64,000 nucleotides of DNA, from positions 5,393,991 to 5,457,990 of the forward strand of contig NC_088297.1 of NCBI RefSeq assembly GCF_032854445.1, in the 5' to 3' direction. The notes below the pieces were generated by a model, which saw only the letters and a list, made by a program, of their open reading frames with translations, was not told the DNA's origin and made no database searches. Source of the stretch: Liolophura sinensis (Eukaryota > Mollusca > Polyplacophora > Chitonida > Chitonidae). Below, piece after piece: positions 63,601 through 63,726 of this stretch; the stretch's first letter is position 1, and each line of letters begins with the position of its first letter. A program made the translations under genes and the position numbers.

Positions 63601-63726
63601 AGTGTATAGAGATGTTTTATGTCTTAATCCCTGTTATCATTTGCCATCTTTTTTAATAAAAATACAACATGTTTTTGTTTGCAGCAACCCCTGTGACGTC
63701 CACCCCTGGGTTTGCACCCACAGCAA
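9097..63726 (+). CDS. Mosaic type II transmembrane serine protease gene (SEA, 5 Fz, LDLa, MAM, SRCR, S1 protease), 48 exons, 3' partial
   Basis: This entry spans the whole gene; the exons are listed separately. The exons join into one frame with GT-AG introns, nearly all phase 1, giving about 2,270 residues before the window ends. Domain order is cytoplasmic tail, membrane helix, SEA, Thr-rich stalk, five Fz domains, LDLa, MAM, four LDLa, SRCR, S1 protease, LDLa, MAM, LDLa, MAM, two LDLa, MAM and a linker. The membrane-anchored SEA/Fz/LDLa/SRCR/S1 combination is known from corin and enteropeptidase-like proteases, so a cell-surface protease or adhesion role is inferred. In those families the protease is C-terminal; here it is internal. 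Substrate is unknown. Two places do not join cleanly: exon 31 to 32, and inside exon 34. No stop codon or polyadenylation site of the full product lies in the window. Confidence 0.85.
9283..9360. repeat. (AT)n microsatellite in intron 1
   Basis: About 38 AT dinucleotides with one interruption (tatgatat). Confidence 0.95.
9416..9623 (+). mobile_element. MITE family 1, copy with intact inverted ends
   Basis: The left end 'gggatcacgaagcgatctta' is repeated in inverted form at the right end ('taagatcgcttcgtgatccc'), about 205 bases away. The element is non-coding and about 208 bp long. Diverged copies lie at 18483-18693 and 47188-47403 in the opposite orientation. The transposase family was not identified. 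Confidence 0.8.
10175..10512. repeat. ATTC/TTCT-rich low-complexity tract
   Basis: An imperfect series of 'attcattc', 'ttcttt' and 'cataaatgaattcatttctt' motifs fills the last part of intron 1 up to the exon 2 acceptor. It supplies a long pyrimidine-rich stretch before the splice site. Confidence 0.7.
10523..10838 (+). CDS. Exon 2: cytoplasmic tail and membrane helix
   Basis: Follows 'ttgttgcag' and ends 'aaacagag|gtcagt', phase 0 to 1. The exon encodes a hydrophilic Ser/Pro/Asn-rich tail, then a basic cluster (KSEKR), then a hydrophobic span of about 25 residues ([18 protein letters not shown]...). Positive charge before the helix and all disulfide domains after it fit a type II orientation with N-in, C-out topology. 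Confidence 0.88.
10839..12661 (+). other. Intron 2
   Basis: No clear element is seen. There is a 22-base T run at about 11307-11328 and a family C repeat fragment around 12440-12545. Confidence 0.6.
12662..12771 (+). CDS. Exon 3: SEA domain, first part
   Basis: Phase 1 to 0. Begins [15 protein letters not shown] and ends ARIITQ. The start of a SEA domain typically has a beta strand of this kind followed by a helix leading to the Y..I/V pattern continued in exon 4. Confidence 0.8.
12921..13147 (+). mobile_element. MITE family 2 copy
   Basis: Left end 'taattcttcaaccttttcgc' and right end 'gcgaaaatgttgaggaatta' are inverted repeats. Related copies are at 18262-18463, 23693-23914, 26008-26233 and 35457-35677, with fragments elsewhere. 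No coding capacity. Confidence 0.75.
13229..13494 (+). mobile_element. SINE-A copy (tRNA-derived), full length
   Basis: The head has an A-box-like 'ggctcacttgactagtgcgc' and the element carries the internal core 'gggaaggtctgtcagcaacc' and the shared 3' end 'aaaacaccaatcaaattaat' with a TAAA tail. This family recurs about 18 times in the window on both strands. It resembles the core-containing SINEs common in molluscs, from memory only. Confidence 0.85.
14408..14475 (+). CDS. Exon 4: SEA domain, middle
   Basis: Phase 0 to 2. Encodes [20 protein letters not shown], typical of the SEA helix ending before the strand that carries the cleavage site. Flanked by 'tctttttcag' and 'cttca|gtaagt'. Confidence 0.82.
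14476..15096 (+). other. Intron 4
   Basis: Nothing is recognised apart from T-rich runs at 14917-14956. Confidence 0.6.
15097..15284 (+). CDS. Exon 5: SEA domain, end
   Basis: Phase 2 to 1. Begins [19 protein letters not shown]. The Gly-Ser followed by hydrophobic residues matches the place where many SEA domains self-cleave (G|S then three hydrophobic residues). The rest gives the last helix and strand ([20 protein letters not shown]). Confidence 0.88.
15466..15775. repeat. About 21-bp minisatellite in intron 5
   Basis: Around 14 imperfect copies of 'cacttggccattcacctcca' and relatives. The open frames across it are a side effect of the repeat period. Confidence 0.9.
15908..16054 (+). CDS. 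Exon 6: Thr-rich stalk
   Basis: Phase 1 to 1. Encodes a run of Thr, Ser, Glu and Met ([19 protein letters not shown] and so on). It is a mucin-like, probably O-glycosylated spacer between the SEA domain and the first Fz domain. Acceptor 'ttttacag', donor 'gcaag|gtaaga'. Confidence 0.82.
16098..16335 (-). mobile_element. SINE-A copy
   Basis: The reversed 3' end 'tttgattggtgtctttcgtc' is followed by the family core ending in 'cattggtgggaggctcccgg'. Diverged but nearly full length. Confidence 0.8.
16872..17013. repeat. Foldback element with about 25-base inverted ends
   Basis: 'acggattcaggttctcggga' near the left end pairs with 'gagaacctgaatccgtaata' near the right end. The element is about 140 bp, non-coding, and seen once in the window. 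Confidence 0.65.
17447..17674 (+). CDS. Exon 7: Frizzled-type domain 1, part A
   Basis: 228 bases, phase 1 to 1. Encodes [20 protein letters not shown] and seven of the ten Fz cysteines, ending [14 protein letters not shown]...LPCRQLCQ. The spacing C-x-F-FC, C-x(n)-PC-x(2)-LC matches the Fz cysteine-rich domain. The last three cysteines come from exon 8. Confidence 0.9.
18098..18160 (+). mobile_element. MITE family 4 fragment
   Basis: 'ttaccctaaacgacctaaaa' resembles the left end of the element at 43958-44173. Only the end is recognisable. Confidence 0.4.
18262..18463 (+). mobile_element. MITE family 2 copy, diverged
   Basis: It shares the middle 'caaaactacattggttggat' with the copies at 23693 and 35457, and ends with the inverted end 'gaaaattttgaggaattgtg'. 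Confidence 0.6.
18483..18693 (-). mobile_element. MITE family 1 copy
   Basis: Ends 'gggatcacaagcgatcttag' and 'aagatcgcttcgtgat' are inverted. The interior matches the reverse complement of the 9416 copy (tcaagcaatattttgacc). Confidence 0.75.
18719..18993 (+). mobile_element. SINE-A copy, well preserved
   Basis: Starts 'gggggcctccgtggctcagt', with A box (tggctcagtcggttagtgcg) and B-box-like 'gtgagttcaggtcc', and ends 'caccaatcaaataaataat'. 'attgaactggg' occurs on both sides, a likely target-site duplication. Confidence 0.9.
19112..19186 (+). CDS. Exon 8: Fz domain 1, part B
   Basis: 75 bases, phase 1 to 1. Encodes [20 protein letters not shown] and then TCFAG, giving the last three Fz cysteines. 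The same exon length recurs in Fz 2 and Fz 3. Confidence 0.88.
19474..19757 (+). mobile_element. SINE-A copy
   Basis: Full-length copy starting 'cggggaccaccgtggctcag' and ending in 'aataaataaataaataaa'. Confidence 0.88.
20336..20449 (+). mobile_element. SINE-A 3' fragment
   Basis: Only the last third is present ('cctgggctcggaccggtttc' to 'gccaatcagataaatatat'). Confidence 0.75.
20487..20564 (+). CDS. Exon 9: Thr/Pro linker after Fz 1
   Basis: 78 bases, phase 1 to 1. Encodes [20 protein letters not shown] and a few more Thr/Val/Ser residues. Its twin is exon 12, of the same length. Confidence 0.82.
20900..21012. repeat. (CATT)n tetranucleotide tract
   Basis: Imperfect 'cattcatt' series that merges into the 89-bp array. 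Confidence 0.85.
21020..21345. repeat. 89-bp tandem repeat, nearly 4 copies
   Basis: Units contain 'gtgaagtgttttgccagcta' and start at about 21039, 21128, 21217 and 21306 (period 89). Confidence 0.92.
21537..21668. repeat. (CATT)n tetranucleotide tract
   Basis: Second 'attcattcattcattt' tract in intron 9. Confidence 0.9.
21828..22055 (+). CDS. Exon 10: Fz domain 2, part A
   Basis: 228 bases, phase 1 to 1, same length and splice positions as exon 7. Encodes [20 protein letters not shown] and continues through [11 protein letters not shown] to PPCQQLCQ, with seven cysteines. Acceptor 'tttttcacccag'. Confidence 0.92.
22056..22431 (+). other. Intron 10
   Basis: Its first 100 bases resemble the start of intron 13 ('ctgattggtcagtaatt' versus 'ctgattggtgacaattg'), showing that intron sequence was copied with the Fz exons. 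No element seen. Confidence 0.6.
22432..22506 (+). CDS. Exon 11: Fz domain 2, part B
   Basis: 75 bases, phase 1 to 1. Encodes [20 protein letters not shown] then CFDG. Nearly identical to exon 8 at its 5' end (aggtgtcacgagagtgtgct). Confidence 0.9.
22583..22945. repeat. 19-bp minisatellite in intron 11
   Basis: About 19 copies of 'acacatcatctcatatttt' and variants. It begins about 75 bases after the donor of exon 11. Open frames in three phases are repeat artefacts. Confidence 0.93.
23266..23343 (+). CDS. Exon 12: Thr/Pro linker after Fz 2
   Basis: 78 bases, phase 1 to 1. Encodes [20 protein letters not shown] and a short Thr/Ala tail. Clearly a copy of exon 9. Confidence 0.85.
23693..23914 (+). 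mobile_element. MITE family 2 copy
   Basis: Inverted ends 'taattcttcaaccttttcgc' and 'gcaaaaaggttgaagaatta', about 220 bp. Confidence 0.8.
23951..24322 (+). mobile_element. SINE-B copy, full length with target-site duplication
   Basis: Starts 'gaccggcccggatagcacag', a tRNA-like head, and ends in a (CACT)n tail. 'tctaatttttga' is found on both sides. The same element is at 38174, 38955 and 57078. The short open frame inside it is not a gene. Confidence 0.9.
24423..24671 (+). mobile_element. SINE-A copy ending just before exon 13
   Basis: The 3' end 'catcaatcaaataaataagc' lies only about 25 bases from the exon 13 acceptor, so the branch-point region is probably SINE-derived. Confidence 0.85.
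24697..24924 (+). CDS. Exon 13: Fz domain 3, part A
   Basis: 228 bases, phase 1 to 1. Encodes [20 protein letters not shown], then [12 protein letters not shown] and LPCQQLCQ. It keeps all seven cysteines of this half-domain. Confidence 0.92.
24925..25485 (+). other. Intron 13
   Basis: The start is homologous to intron 10. A family C repeat fragment lies at about 25143-25190. Nothing else is recognised. Confidence 0.55.
25486..25560 (+). CDS. Exon 14: Fz domain 3, part B
   Basis: 75 bases, phase 1 to 1. Encodes [20 protein letters not shown] then SCYNG, supplying the last three cysteines. Confidence 0.9.
25754..25796. repeat. Short perfect-looking hairpin in intron 14
   Basis: Arms 'aaagtgccttgcaaaatgg' and 'ccattctgcaaggcacttt' pair over 19 bases with one mismatch and a five-base loop. 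A second, longer inverted pair follows at about 25808-25882 (ttgaggc / gcctcaa). Probably a foldback element. Confidence 0.7.
25929..25979 (+). CDS. Exon 15: Pro/Ser/Thr linker after Fz 3
   Basis: 51 bases, phase 1 to 1. Encodes [17 protein letters not shown]. Shorter than its counterparts, exons 9 and 12. Confidence 0.8.
26008..26233 (+). mobile_element. MITE family 2 copy
   Basis: Left end 'gtaattcttgaacctttttg', right end 'gcgaaaatgttgacgaatta'. It fills nearly half of intron 15, 28 bases after the exon 15 donor. Confidence 0.78.
26540..26767 (+). CDS. Exon 16: Fz domain 4, part A
   Basis: 228 bases, phase 1 to 1. Encodes [20 protein letters not shown], then [15 protein letters not shown] and FPCQDLCS. 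Same length as Fz 1-3 but much more diverged, so an older copy. Confidence 0.9.
26990..27248 (+). mobile_element. SINE-A copy, well preserved
   Basis: Full length, with 'attacaatag' on both sides as a target-site duplication. Confidence 0.9.
27832..27921 (-). mobile_element. SINE-A 3' fragment
   Basis: 'tttgattgcgttgtacgcca' to 'ccttatggtgggagg' matches the reversed 3' part of the family. Confidence 0.7.
28245..28334 (+). CDS. Exon 17: Fz domain 4, part B
   Basis: 90 bases, phase 1 to 1. Encodes [20 protein letters not shown] and then AGGTCISVN. Three cysteines complete Fz 4. Confidence 0.88.
28344..28522. repeat. 34-bp minisatellite, about 5 copies
   Basis: Unit 'cctcattctgattggctagc' plus 14 bases, starting 10 bases after the donor of exon 17. 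The unit resembles the conserved beginning of introns 10 and 13 (cattctggttggttaattct), so it probably grew from that duplicated intron seed. Confidence 0.92.
28634..28849 (+). CDS. Candidate alternative terminal exon after Fz 4
   Basis: An open frame starting [17 protein letters not shown] and ending [11 protein letters not shown], then a stop, lies after a pyrimidine-rich tract and a possible acceptor (gtaaag). It is in the right phase (1) to follow exon 17, and AATAAA occurs at 29000-29005. It would give a shorter protein ending after Fz 4 with a cysteine-rich tail. No family was recognised. It could equally be a relic of another gene. Confidence 0.3.
   Translation, partial: VHMHCNVTEENKAYYCCLDLLCKLILKTPNCTESSRYQYSVKSIKTTMESSAVRDMFTKAVTVSLTYDCLP
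29380..29421 (+). CDS. Exon 18: short Thr-rich linker
   Basis: 42 bases, phase 1 to 1, encoding [14 protein letters not shown]. Acceptor 'gacatttgtag', donor 'accacag|gtatga'. Confidence 0.75.
29878..30276. repeat. 12/24-bp GGAGGTTTGTC-type minisatellite
   Basis: Imperfect copies of 'gtcaggaggtttgtctggag' run to about 38 bases before the exon 19 acceptor. Confidence 0.9.
30315..30356 (+). CDS. Exon 19: short Thr/Val linker
   Basis: 42 bases, phase 1 to 1, encoding [14 protein letters not shown]. Donor 'ttaca|gtatgt'. Same size as exon 18. Confidence 0.75.
30659..30892 (+). CDS. Exon 20: Fz-like domain 5, part A
   Basis: 234 bases, phase 1 to 1. Encodes [20 protein letters not shown], later [20 protein letters not shown] and ACRALCE. 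The pattern of seven cysteines and the [11 protein letters not shown] core fit a diverged Fz domain. Confidence 0.87.
30968..31222 (-). mobile_element. SINE-A copy
   Basis: Reversed copy from 'tttgattggtgttttacgcc' to 'aagaggcttctgggtcattg'. Confidence 0.87.
31387..31488 (+). CDS. Exon 21: Fz domain 5, part B
   Basis: 102 bases, phase 1 to 1. Encodes [20 protein letters not shown] then [13 protein letters not shown], giving the last three cysteines. Confidence 0.85.
31497..33197. repeat. 58-bp minisatellite, about 29 copies
   Basis: Unit 'acaattttggtagctaaacc' plus 38 bases. The array begins within about 10 bases of the exon 21 donor and includes truncated units (e.g. 32761-32780, 32860-32880). 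Minus-strand open frames come from the repeat. Confidence 0.95.
33703..33837 (+). CDS. Exon 22: LDLa domain 1
   Basis: 135 bases, phase 1 to 1. Encodes [20 protein letters not shown] and then [14 protein letters not shown]. Six cysteines and the calcium-cage acids (D..C.D.SDE type, here STDE) are all present. Confidence 0.93.
33852..34940. repeat. 18-bp minisatellite, about 60 copies
   Basis: Unit 'acaagtgataggcacatg' and variants (atgcacataacacgtgat), starting about 15 bases after the exon 22 donor. The period is a multiple of three, so long frames appear on both strands; none is taken as a gene. Confidence 0.95.
35262..35411 (+). CDS. Exon 23: MAM domain 1, part 1
   Basis: 150 bases, phase 1 to 1. 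Encodes [20 protein letters not shown] then [12 protein letters not shown] and [11 protein letters not shown]. The C-F-E...LC start and the W then GP-x(2)-D pattern are standard MAM features. Confidence 0.9.
35457..35677 (+). mobile_element. MITE family 2 copy
   Basis: Left end 'taattcctcaaccttttctc', right end 'tgcaaaggttgaaaaataac'. It fills most of intron 23. Confidence 0.75.
35727..35863 (+). CDS. Exon 24: MAM domain 1, part 2
   Basis: 137 bases, phase 1 to 0. Encodes [20 protein letters not shown] and then [17 protein letters not shown], matching the MAM GxYL and C-x-F/V-xYHM-G motifs. Confidence 0.92.
35864..36264 (+). other. Intron 24
   Basis: AT-rich; no element seen. Confidence 0.6.
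36265..36475 (+). CDS. Exon 25: MAM domain 1, part 3
   Basis: 211 bases, phase 0 to 1. Encodes the final strands, W(K)[17 protein letters not shown] and [14 protein letters not shown], the usual MAM ending. The donor at 'ttca|gttagt' is weak but keeps the phase needed for exon 26. Confidence 0.9.
36540..36797 (+). mobile_element. SINE-A copy
   Basis: Diverged full-length copy ending '(aaat)n'. Confidence 0.8.
36975..37420. mobile_element. Long foldback element, family 3 (diverged copy)
   Basis: Shares 'gcattcaaa'-type arms, 'tgacgtca' motifs and the end 'agctttcatttactttaaa' with the copy at 61714-62209. Left part ('tgcataaatatactttcatt') pairs with the right part. Confidence 0.65.
37477..37587 (+). 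CDS. Exon 26: LDLa domain 2
   Basis: 111 bases, phase 1 to 1. Encodes [20 protein letters not shown] and then [16 protein letters not shown], with six cysteines and intact SDE. Confidence 0.93.
38154..38173 (+). mobile_element. MITE family 2 end fragment
   Basis: 'ctaattcctcaacctttggg' is the left end of MITE 2; it stops where the SINE-B copy begins. Confidence 0.5.
38174..38495 (+). mobile_element. SINE-B copy, diverged
   Basis: Starts 'accagccccgataacacagt'. It lacks the (CACT)n tail and has small indels against the other copies. Confidence 0.82.
38550..38663 (+). CDS. Exon 27: LDLa domain 3
   Basis: 114 bases, phase 1 to 1. Encodes [20 protein letters not shown] then [16 protein letters not shown], a complete LDLa module. 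Confidence 0.93.
38955..39322 (+). mobile_element. SINE-B copy with clear target-site duplication
   Basis: Flanked by 'tcttaatgaaatc' on both sides. Almost identical to the copies at 23951 and 57078, so a fairly recent insertion. Confidence 0.92.
39369..39619 (+). mobile_element. SINE-A copy, degenerate
   Basis: Recognisable parts: 'gacccagtagccgctcacca', 'gtgagttcaagtccatctca' and the end 'ccaaatcaaataaataaatt', about 30 bases before the exon 28 acceptor. Confidence 0.7.
39651..39758 (+). CDS. Exon 28: LDLa domain 4
   Basis: 108 bases, phase 1 to 1. Encodes [20 protein letters not shown] then [16 protein letters not shown]. The usual Ser of SDE is Trp (WDE); acidic residues are kept. Confidence 0.92.
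40185..40368. mobile_element. MITE family 2, very diverged copy
   Basis: Only the right end 'gggaaaagttgaagaattag' is clear; the left end is guessed. Confidence 0.4.
40425..40535 (+). CDS. Exon 29: LDLa domain 5
   Basis: 111 bases, phase 1 to 1. Encodes [20 protein letters not shown] then [16 protein letters not shown], a complete module. Confidence 0.93.
40536..40884 (+). other. Intron 29
   Basis: No repeat or hidden exon recognised. Confidence 0.6.
40885..41005 (+). CDS. Exon 30: SRCR domain, first part
   Basis: 121 bases, phase 1 to 2. Encodes [20 protein letters not shown] then [21 protein letters not shown]. The V-C-x-D-W-x(4)-G-x(2)-IC pattern is the SRCR core as found before the protease in TMPRSS/corin-like proteins. 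Confidence 0.88.
41108..41276. repeat. About 39-bp tandem repeat, 4 copies
   Basis: Unit 'caaggacattttgatatacc' with 'cttacaggtgaacaa', four times in intron 30. Confidence 0.88.
41592..41688 (+). CDS. Exon 31: SRCR domain, middle
   Basis: 97 bases, phase 2 to 0. Encodes [20 protein letters not shown] and then [13 protein letters not shown], aligning with the 'FMKL...' region of TMPRSS-type SRCR domains. The donor 'caggag|gtgaga' is good but leaves phase 0, whereas exon 32 needs phase 2. Confidence 0.82.
41708..41823 (-). mobile_element. SINE-A 3' fragment
   Basis: 'tttgattggtgttttacgcc' to 'gaaaccgggcagagtctgg', reversed. Confidence 0.8.
41868..42556. repeat. 15-bp minisatellite, about 46 copies
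   Basis: Two main units, 'tgtgagtgtgtaata' and 'tgtctgagtatgtaa', in a higher-order order. The 232-codon frame through it is due to the period of 15. Confidence 0.95.
42862..42911 (+). CDS. Exon 32: SRCR domain, last part
   Basis: 50 bases ending phase 1. Only one frame is open and it encodes [16 protein letters not shown], the SRCR C-x(5)-V-x-LKC ending. This frame requires an incoming phase 2, so joining to exon 31 shifts frame; a missed micro-exon or a one- or two-base error is needed to explain it. Confidence 0.75.
43240..43434 (+). mobile_element. SINE-A partial copy with internal poly-C
   Basis: The usual 'gggtttcccccgggctctgc' is expanded to about 25 Cs (43319-43343). The 3' end is normal. 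Confidence 0.78.
43505..43682 (+). pseudogene. Possible Fz-like exon relic in intron 32
   Basis: An open frame contains [10 protein letters not shown] and [15 protein letters not shown], then a hydrophobic stretch ([17 protein letters not shown]) and a stop. KFFCAIS matches the Fz 3 core (PFFCAIS). Acceptor 'cacag' is present, but the phase does not fit exon 32. Most likely a decayed copy of an Fz exon. Confidence 0.3.
43683..43900. repeat. 17-bp minisatellite, about 13 copies
   Basis: Unit 'taatgcaaaaatgttgt' with a/g variants. Confidence 0.93.
43958..44173 (+). mobile_element. MITE family 4 copy
   Basis: Left end 'gaccctaaatttcgtccatg' and right end 'gtgggtgaaattttaggtca' are inverted repeats. 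The second full copy is at 62210-62417. It ends about 46 bases before the exon 33 acceptor. Confidence 0.7.
44220..44388 (+). CDS. Exon 33: S1 protease, activation site and catalytic His
   Basis: 169 bases, phase 1 to 2. Encodes [20 protein letters not shown], then [33 protein letters not shown] is the mature N terminus and the His of TAAHC is catalytic. The residue before IVGG is Tyr, not Arg or Lys, so normal trypsin-like activation cleavage is not expected. The first Cys of GCG would bridge to the Cys of RPAC in exon 34. Confidence 0.93.
44341..45238. repeat. 64-bp tandem repeat copying the exon 33 / intron 33 boundary, 14 copies
   Basis: The unit covers the last 48 bases of exon 33 (with the catalytic His codon) plus the donor and 16 intron bases (cagtaagtgtttcttacc). 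The first copy is the real exon end; 13 more follow with few changes. Reading past the first donor meets TAA at once, so only the first gives a long product. Confidence 0.95.
45598..45632. repeat. (TA)n microsatellite
   Basis: About 17 TA dinucleotides in intron 33. Confidence 0.9.
45721..45955. mobile_element. Rearranged SINE-A with a head-to-head palindrome
   Basis: A reversed SINE-A 3' end (45721-45764) meets a forward 3' end (45765-45840), giving an inverted pair of about 45-base arms. The rest of the reversed copy follows to about 45955. Confidence 0.75.
46132..46412 (+). CDS. Exon 34: S1 protease, catalytic Asp region, with apparent frameshifts
   Basis: 281 bases. Protease sequence is clear but spread over three frames: RYVTS, then [20 protein letters not shown] to [11 protein letters not shown] (catalytic Asp in NDIGL), then DYDSYIRP, then [11 protein letters not shown], then [11 protein letters not shown], then a last segment in phase 1. 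Shifts fall near 46148 (ccc), 46296-46303 (ccc/ggg), 46325 (ccc), 46360 (cccc) and 46391 (gggggg). Either local sequence errors or a decayed exon. Acceptor 'gcccatcag', donor 'aggca|gtgagt'. Confidence 0.8.
47188..47403 (-). mobile_element. MITE family 1 copy, diverged
   Basis: Shares 'tggtatgttcctttccgtta'-like interior and 'tgtcaagcaatatttt' with the 18483 copy; ends are degenerate inverted repeats next to 'ggccc'. Confidence 0.7.
47441..47665. repeat. 56-bp tandem repeat copying the intron 34 / exon 35 boundary, 4 copies
   Basis: Units start at about 47442, 47498, 47554 and 47610. Each has the acceptor 'gttcctgtatcctag' and the first exon bases (gggcattgtg). Only the last copy leads into an open frame; the first three run into stops. 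Confidence 0.95.
47658..47800 (+). CDS. Exon 35: S1 protease, middle of C-terminal lobe
   Basis: 143 bases, phase 1 to 0. Encodes [20 protein letters not shown] then [18 protein letters not shown]. The LREAKI, KCN and FCAGY motifs are typical. The pocket position six residues before the active Ser is Gly (in IGTCHGDSGG), where trypsin-like enzymes have Asp. Confidence 0.92.
47801..48655 (+). other. Intron 35
   Basis: No repeat or hidden exon recognised. Confidence 0.6.
48656..48812 (+). CDS. Exon 36: S1 protease, catalytic Ser
   Basis: 157 bases, phase 0 to 1. Encodes [20 protein letters not shown], then [20 protein letters not shown] and [18 protein letters not shown] carries the active Ser. 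The S-Y-V at the pocket wall replaces the usual S-W-G, and P-P-V-F replaces P-G-V-Y. The domain ends normally, but the exon continues in frame into exon 37 instead of stopping. Confidence 0.94.
48813..49500 (+). other. Intron 36
   Basis: No element recognised; one stretch (about 48840-49010) is pyrimidine-rich with short open frames only. Confidence 0.55.
49501..49605 (+). CDS. Exon 37: LDLa domain 6
   Basis: 105 bases, phase 1 to 1. Encodes [20 protein letters not shown] then [15 protein letters not shown]. Complete module directly after the protease. Confidence 0.93.
49632..49654. repeat. Poly-G tract
   Basis: 23 consecutive Gs, 27 bases after the exon 37 donor. Confidence 0.95.
49755..50006 (+). 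mobile_element. SINE-A copy
   Basis: From 'gagcaggcctccgtggttag' to 'aaaacaccagtcggataaat'. Confidence 0.85.
50343..50543 (+). mobile_element. MITE family 5
   Basis: Left 'aaaaggatacagaatcgatg' + 'ctgattggctg' and right 'cagccaatcagaatcgattc' + 'tgtatccctttaag' are inverted repeats of about 33 bases. The adjacent 'gactta' / 'gtctta' extends the inverted arms. About 200 bp, non-coding. A partial relative lies near 50840-50870. Confidence 0.72.
50911..51042 (+). CDS. Exon 38: MAM domain 2, part 1
   Basis: 132 bases, phase 1 to 1. Encodes [20 protein letters not shown] then [21 protein letters not shown]. The CTF-x(n)-LCGY start and the D-H-T turn are MAM-like. Confidence 0.92.
51558..52335. 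repeat. 47-bp minisatellite, about 16 copies
   Basis: Unit 'gccatttgccatgctgtaca' with 'tatctcacttttggggagaaatc'. Ends about 30 bases before the exon 39 acceptor. Open frames on both strands are artefacts. Confidence 0.95.
52368..52703 (+). CDS. Exon 39: MAM domain 2, part 2
   Basis: 336 bases, phase 1 to 1. Encodes [20 protein letters not shown], then [39 protein letters not shown] and [14 protein letters not shown]. It joins what are two exons in MAM 1 and MAM 3. Confidence 0.94.
52704..53663 (+). other. Intron 39
   Basis: Contains a reversed SINE-B 3' fragment (52984-53056); no other element recognised. Confidence 0.55.
52984..53056 (-). mobile_element. SINE-B 3' fragment
   Basis: 'gagtgcttggggtttaatgt' to 'catatgacgacgaaggaatcc' is the reversed end of SINE-B. 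Confidence 0.8.
53664..53777 (+). CDS. Exon 40: degenerate LDLa domain 7
   Basis: 114 bases, phase 1 to 1. Encodes [20 protein letters not shown] then [17 protein letters not shown]. Six cysteines are kept, but the calcium-cage pattern D-C-x-D-x-SDE is replaced by HCAVSPDDE, so calcium binding is doubtful. Confidence 0.88.
53920..53975 (+). mobile_element. MITE family 2 end fragment
   Basis: 'ctgtagttcttgaacctttt' followed by 'tcgcatgtttggaaggtgtt' matches the left end of the 12921 copy. Confidence 0.55.
54078..54224 (+). CDS. Exon 41: MAM domain 3, part 1
   Basis: 147 bases, phase 1 to 1. Encodes [20 protein letters not shown] then [21 protein letters not shown]. Confidence 0.9.
54225..54840 (+). 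other. Intron 41
   Basis: Only a short 'attgt' repeat at 54505-54536 is seen. Confidence 0.6.
54841..54962 (+). CDS. Exon 42: MAM domain 3, part 2
   Basis: 122 bases, phase 1 to 0. Encodes [20 protein letters not shown] then [17 protein letters not shown]. Corresponds to exon 24 of MAM 1. Confidence 0.9.
55125..55512. repeat. 28-bp minisatellite, about 13 copies
   Basis: Alternating units with 'gctgccttggctgaattgtc' and 'gctgccttggctgaattttc', each followed by 'a/catgacaa'. Confidence 0.95.
55589..56495. repeat. 30-bp minisatellite, about 30 copies
   Basis: Unit 'gagatttccatgacaatcat' plus 'atcagtgcgt'. Frames of about 250 codons on both strands follow from the period of 30 and are not genes. 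It shares 'tttccatgacaa' with the neighbouring 28-bp array. Confidence 0.95.
56788..57016 (+). CDS. Exon 43: MAM domain 3, part 3
   Basis: 229 bases, phase 0 to 1. Encodes [20 protein letters not shown], then [20 protein letters not shown] and [14 protein letters not shown], a typical MAM ending. Confidence 0.92.
57078..57449 (+). mobile_element. SINE-B copy with target-site duplication
   Basis: 'tcaataaatttg' on both sides; near-identical to copies at 23951 and 38955. Confidence 0.9.
57634..57925. repeat. 118-bp tandem repeat, about 2.5 copies
   Basis: Units start 'gtgttgttctcactgc' at about 57634, 57752 and 57888; the third is offset by an 18-base insertion. Confidence 0.88.
58269..58379 (+). 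CDS. Exon 44: LDLa domain 8
   Basis: 111 bases, phase 1 to 1. Encodes [20 protein letters not shown] then [16 protein letters not shown], complete. Confidence 0.93.
58536..59670. repeat. 24-bp minisatellite, about 47 copies, with an acceptor-like motif in each unit
   Basis: Unit 'actacactgctgattttgca' plus 'gttg'. Each unit ends 'gattttgcag', which looks like a 3' splice site. A 292-codon frame (58821-59699) encodes repeats of DYTADFAV; it is more likely an intronic minisatellite than an exon. Confidence 0.93.
60068..60203. repeat. About 18-bp GTGGGCTCAAACCCA repeat
   Basis: Seven or so imperfect copies of 'gtgggctcaaacccag'. Confidence 0.82.
60276..60386 (+). CDS. Exon 45: LDLa domain 9
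   Basis: 111 bases, phase 1 to 1. Encodes [20 protein letters not shown] then [17 protein letters not shown], complete. Confidence 0.93.
60815..60912 (+). mobile_element. SINE-A core fragment
   Basis: 'cgtgggaaggcctgtcacca' to 'gtctggtttcctcccacc'. Confidence 0.72.
61432..61587 (+). CDS. Exon 46: MAM domain 4, part 1
   Basis: 156 bases, phase 1 to 1. Encodes [20 protein letters not shown] then [20 protein letters not shown] and NTYNNFT. Same start as other MAM domains (C-x-FED-x(2)-ICGY). Confidence 0.92.
61714..62209. mobile_element. Long foldback element, family 3
   Basis: The left end 'ttaaagtaaaagaaagctat' and 'ttcatcacacagacaactga' are inverted at the right end ('cagttgtctgtatgatgaac' ... 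'gctttgttttactttaa'). The arms extend over 150 bases or more, about 496 bp in all, with paired 'tgacgtca' motifs inside. Related copy at 36975-37420. Confidence 0.8.
62210..62417 (+). mobile_element. MITE family 4 copy
   Basis: Left 'aataaatttcacccatgacc' and right 'gtgggtgaatatttaggtca' are inverted. It abuts the foldback element on the left. Confidence 0.7.
62455..62684 (+). mobile_element. SINE-A copy ending just before exon 47
   Basis: 5'-truncated; its tail 'aacaccaatcaaataaataa' runs into 'atcaaattctttttcag', the exon 47 acceptor. Confidence 0.87.
62698..63039 (+). CDS. Exon 47: MAM domain 4, part 2
   Basis: 342 bases, phase 1 to 1. Encodes [20 protein letters not shown], then [40 protein letters not shown] and [16 protein letters not shown]. 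Confidence 0.95.
63079..63352 (-). mobile_element. SINE-A copy, full length
   Basis: Reversed copy from 'tttatttgataagtgtttta' to 'gagccacggaggccccc'; A box and B box visible on the minus strand. Confidence 0.9.
63685..63726 (+). CDS. Exon 48: Pro/Thr linker; gene continues beyond the window
   Basis: 42 bases, phase 1 to 1, encoding [14 protein letters not shown]. Donor 'agcaa|gtaagt'. It resembles the short linkers 18 and 19, so further modules or an end domain should follow downstream. Confidence 0.75.
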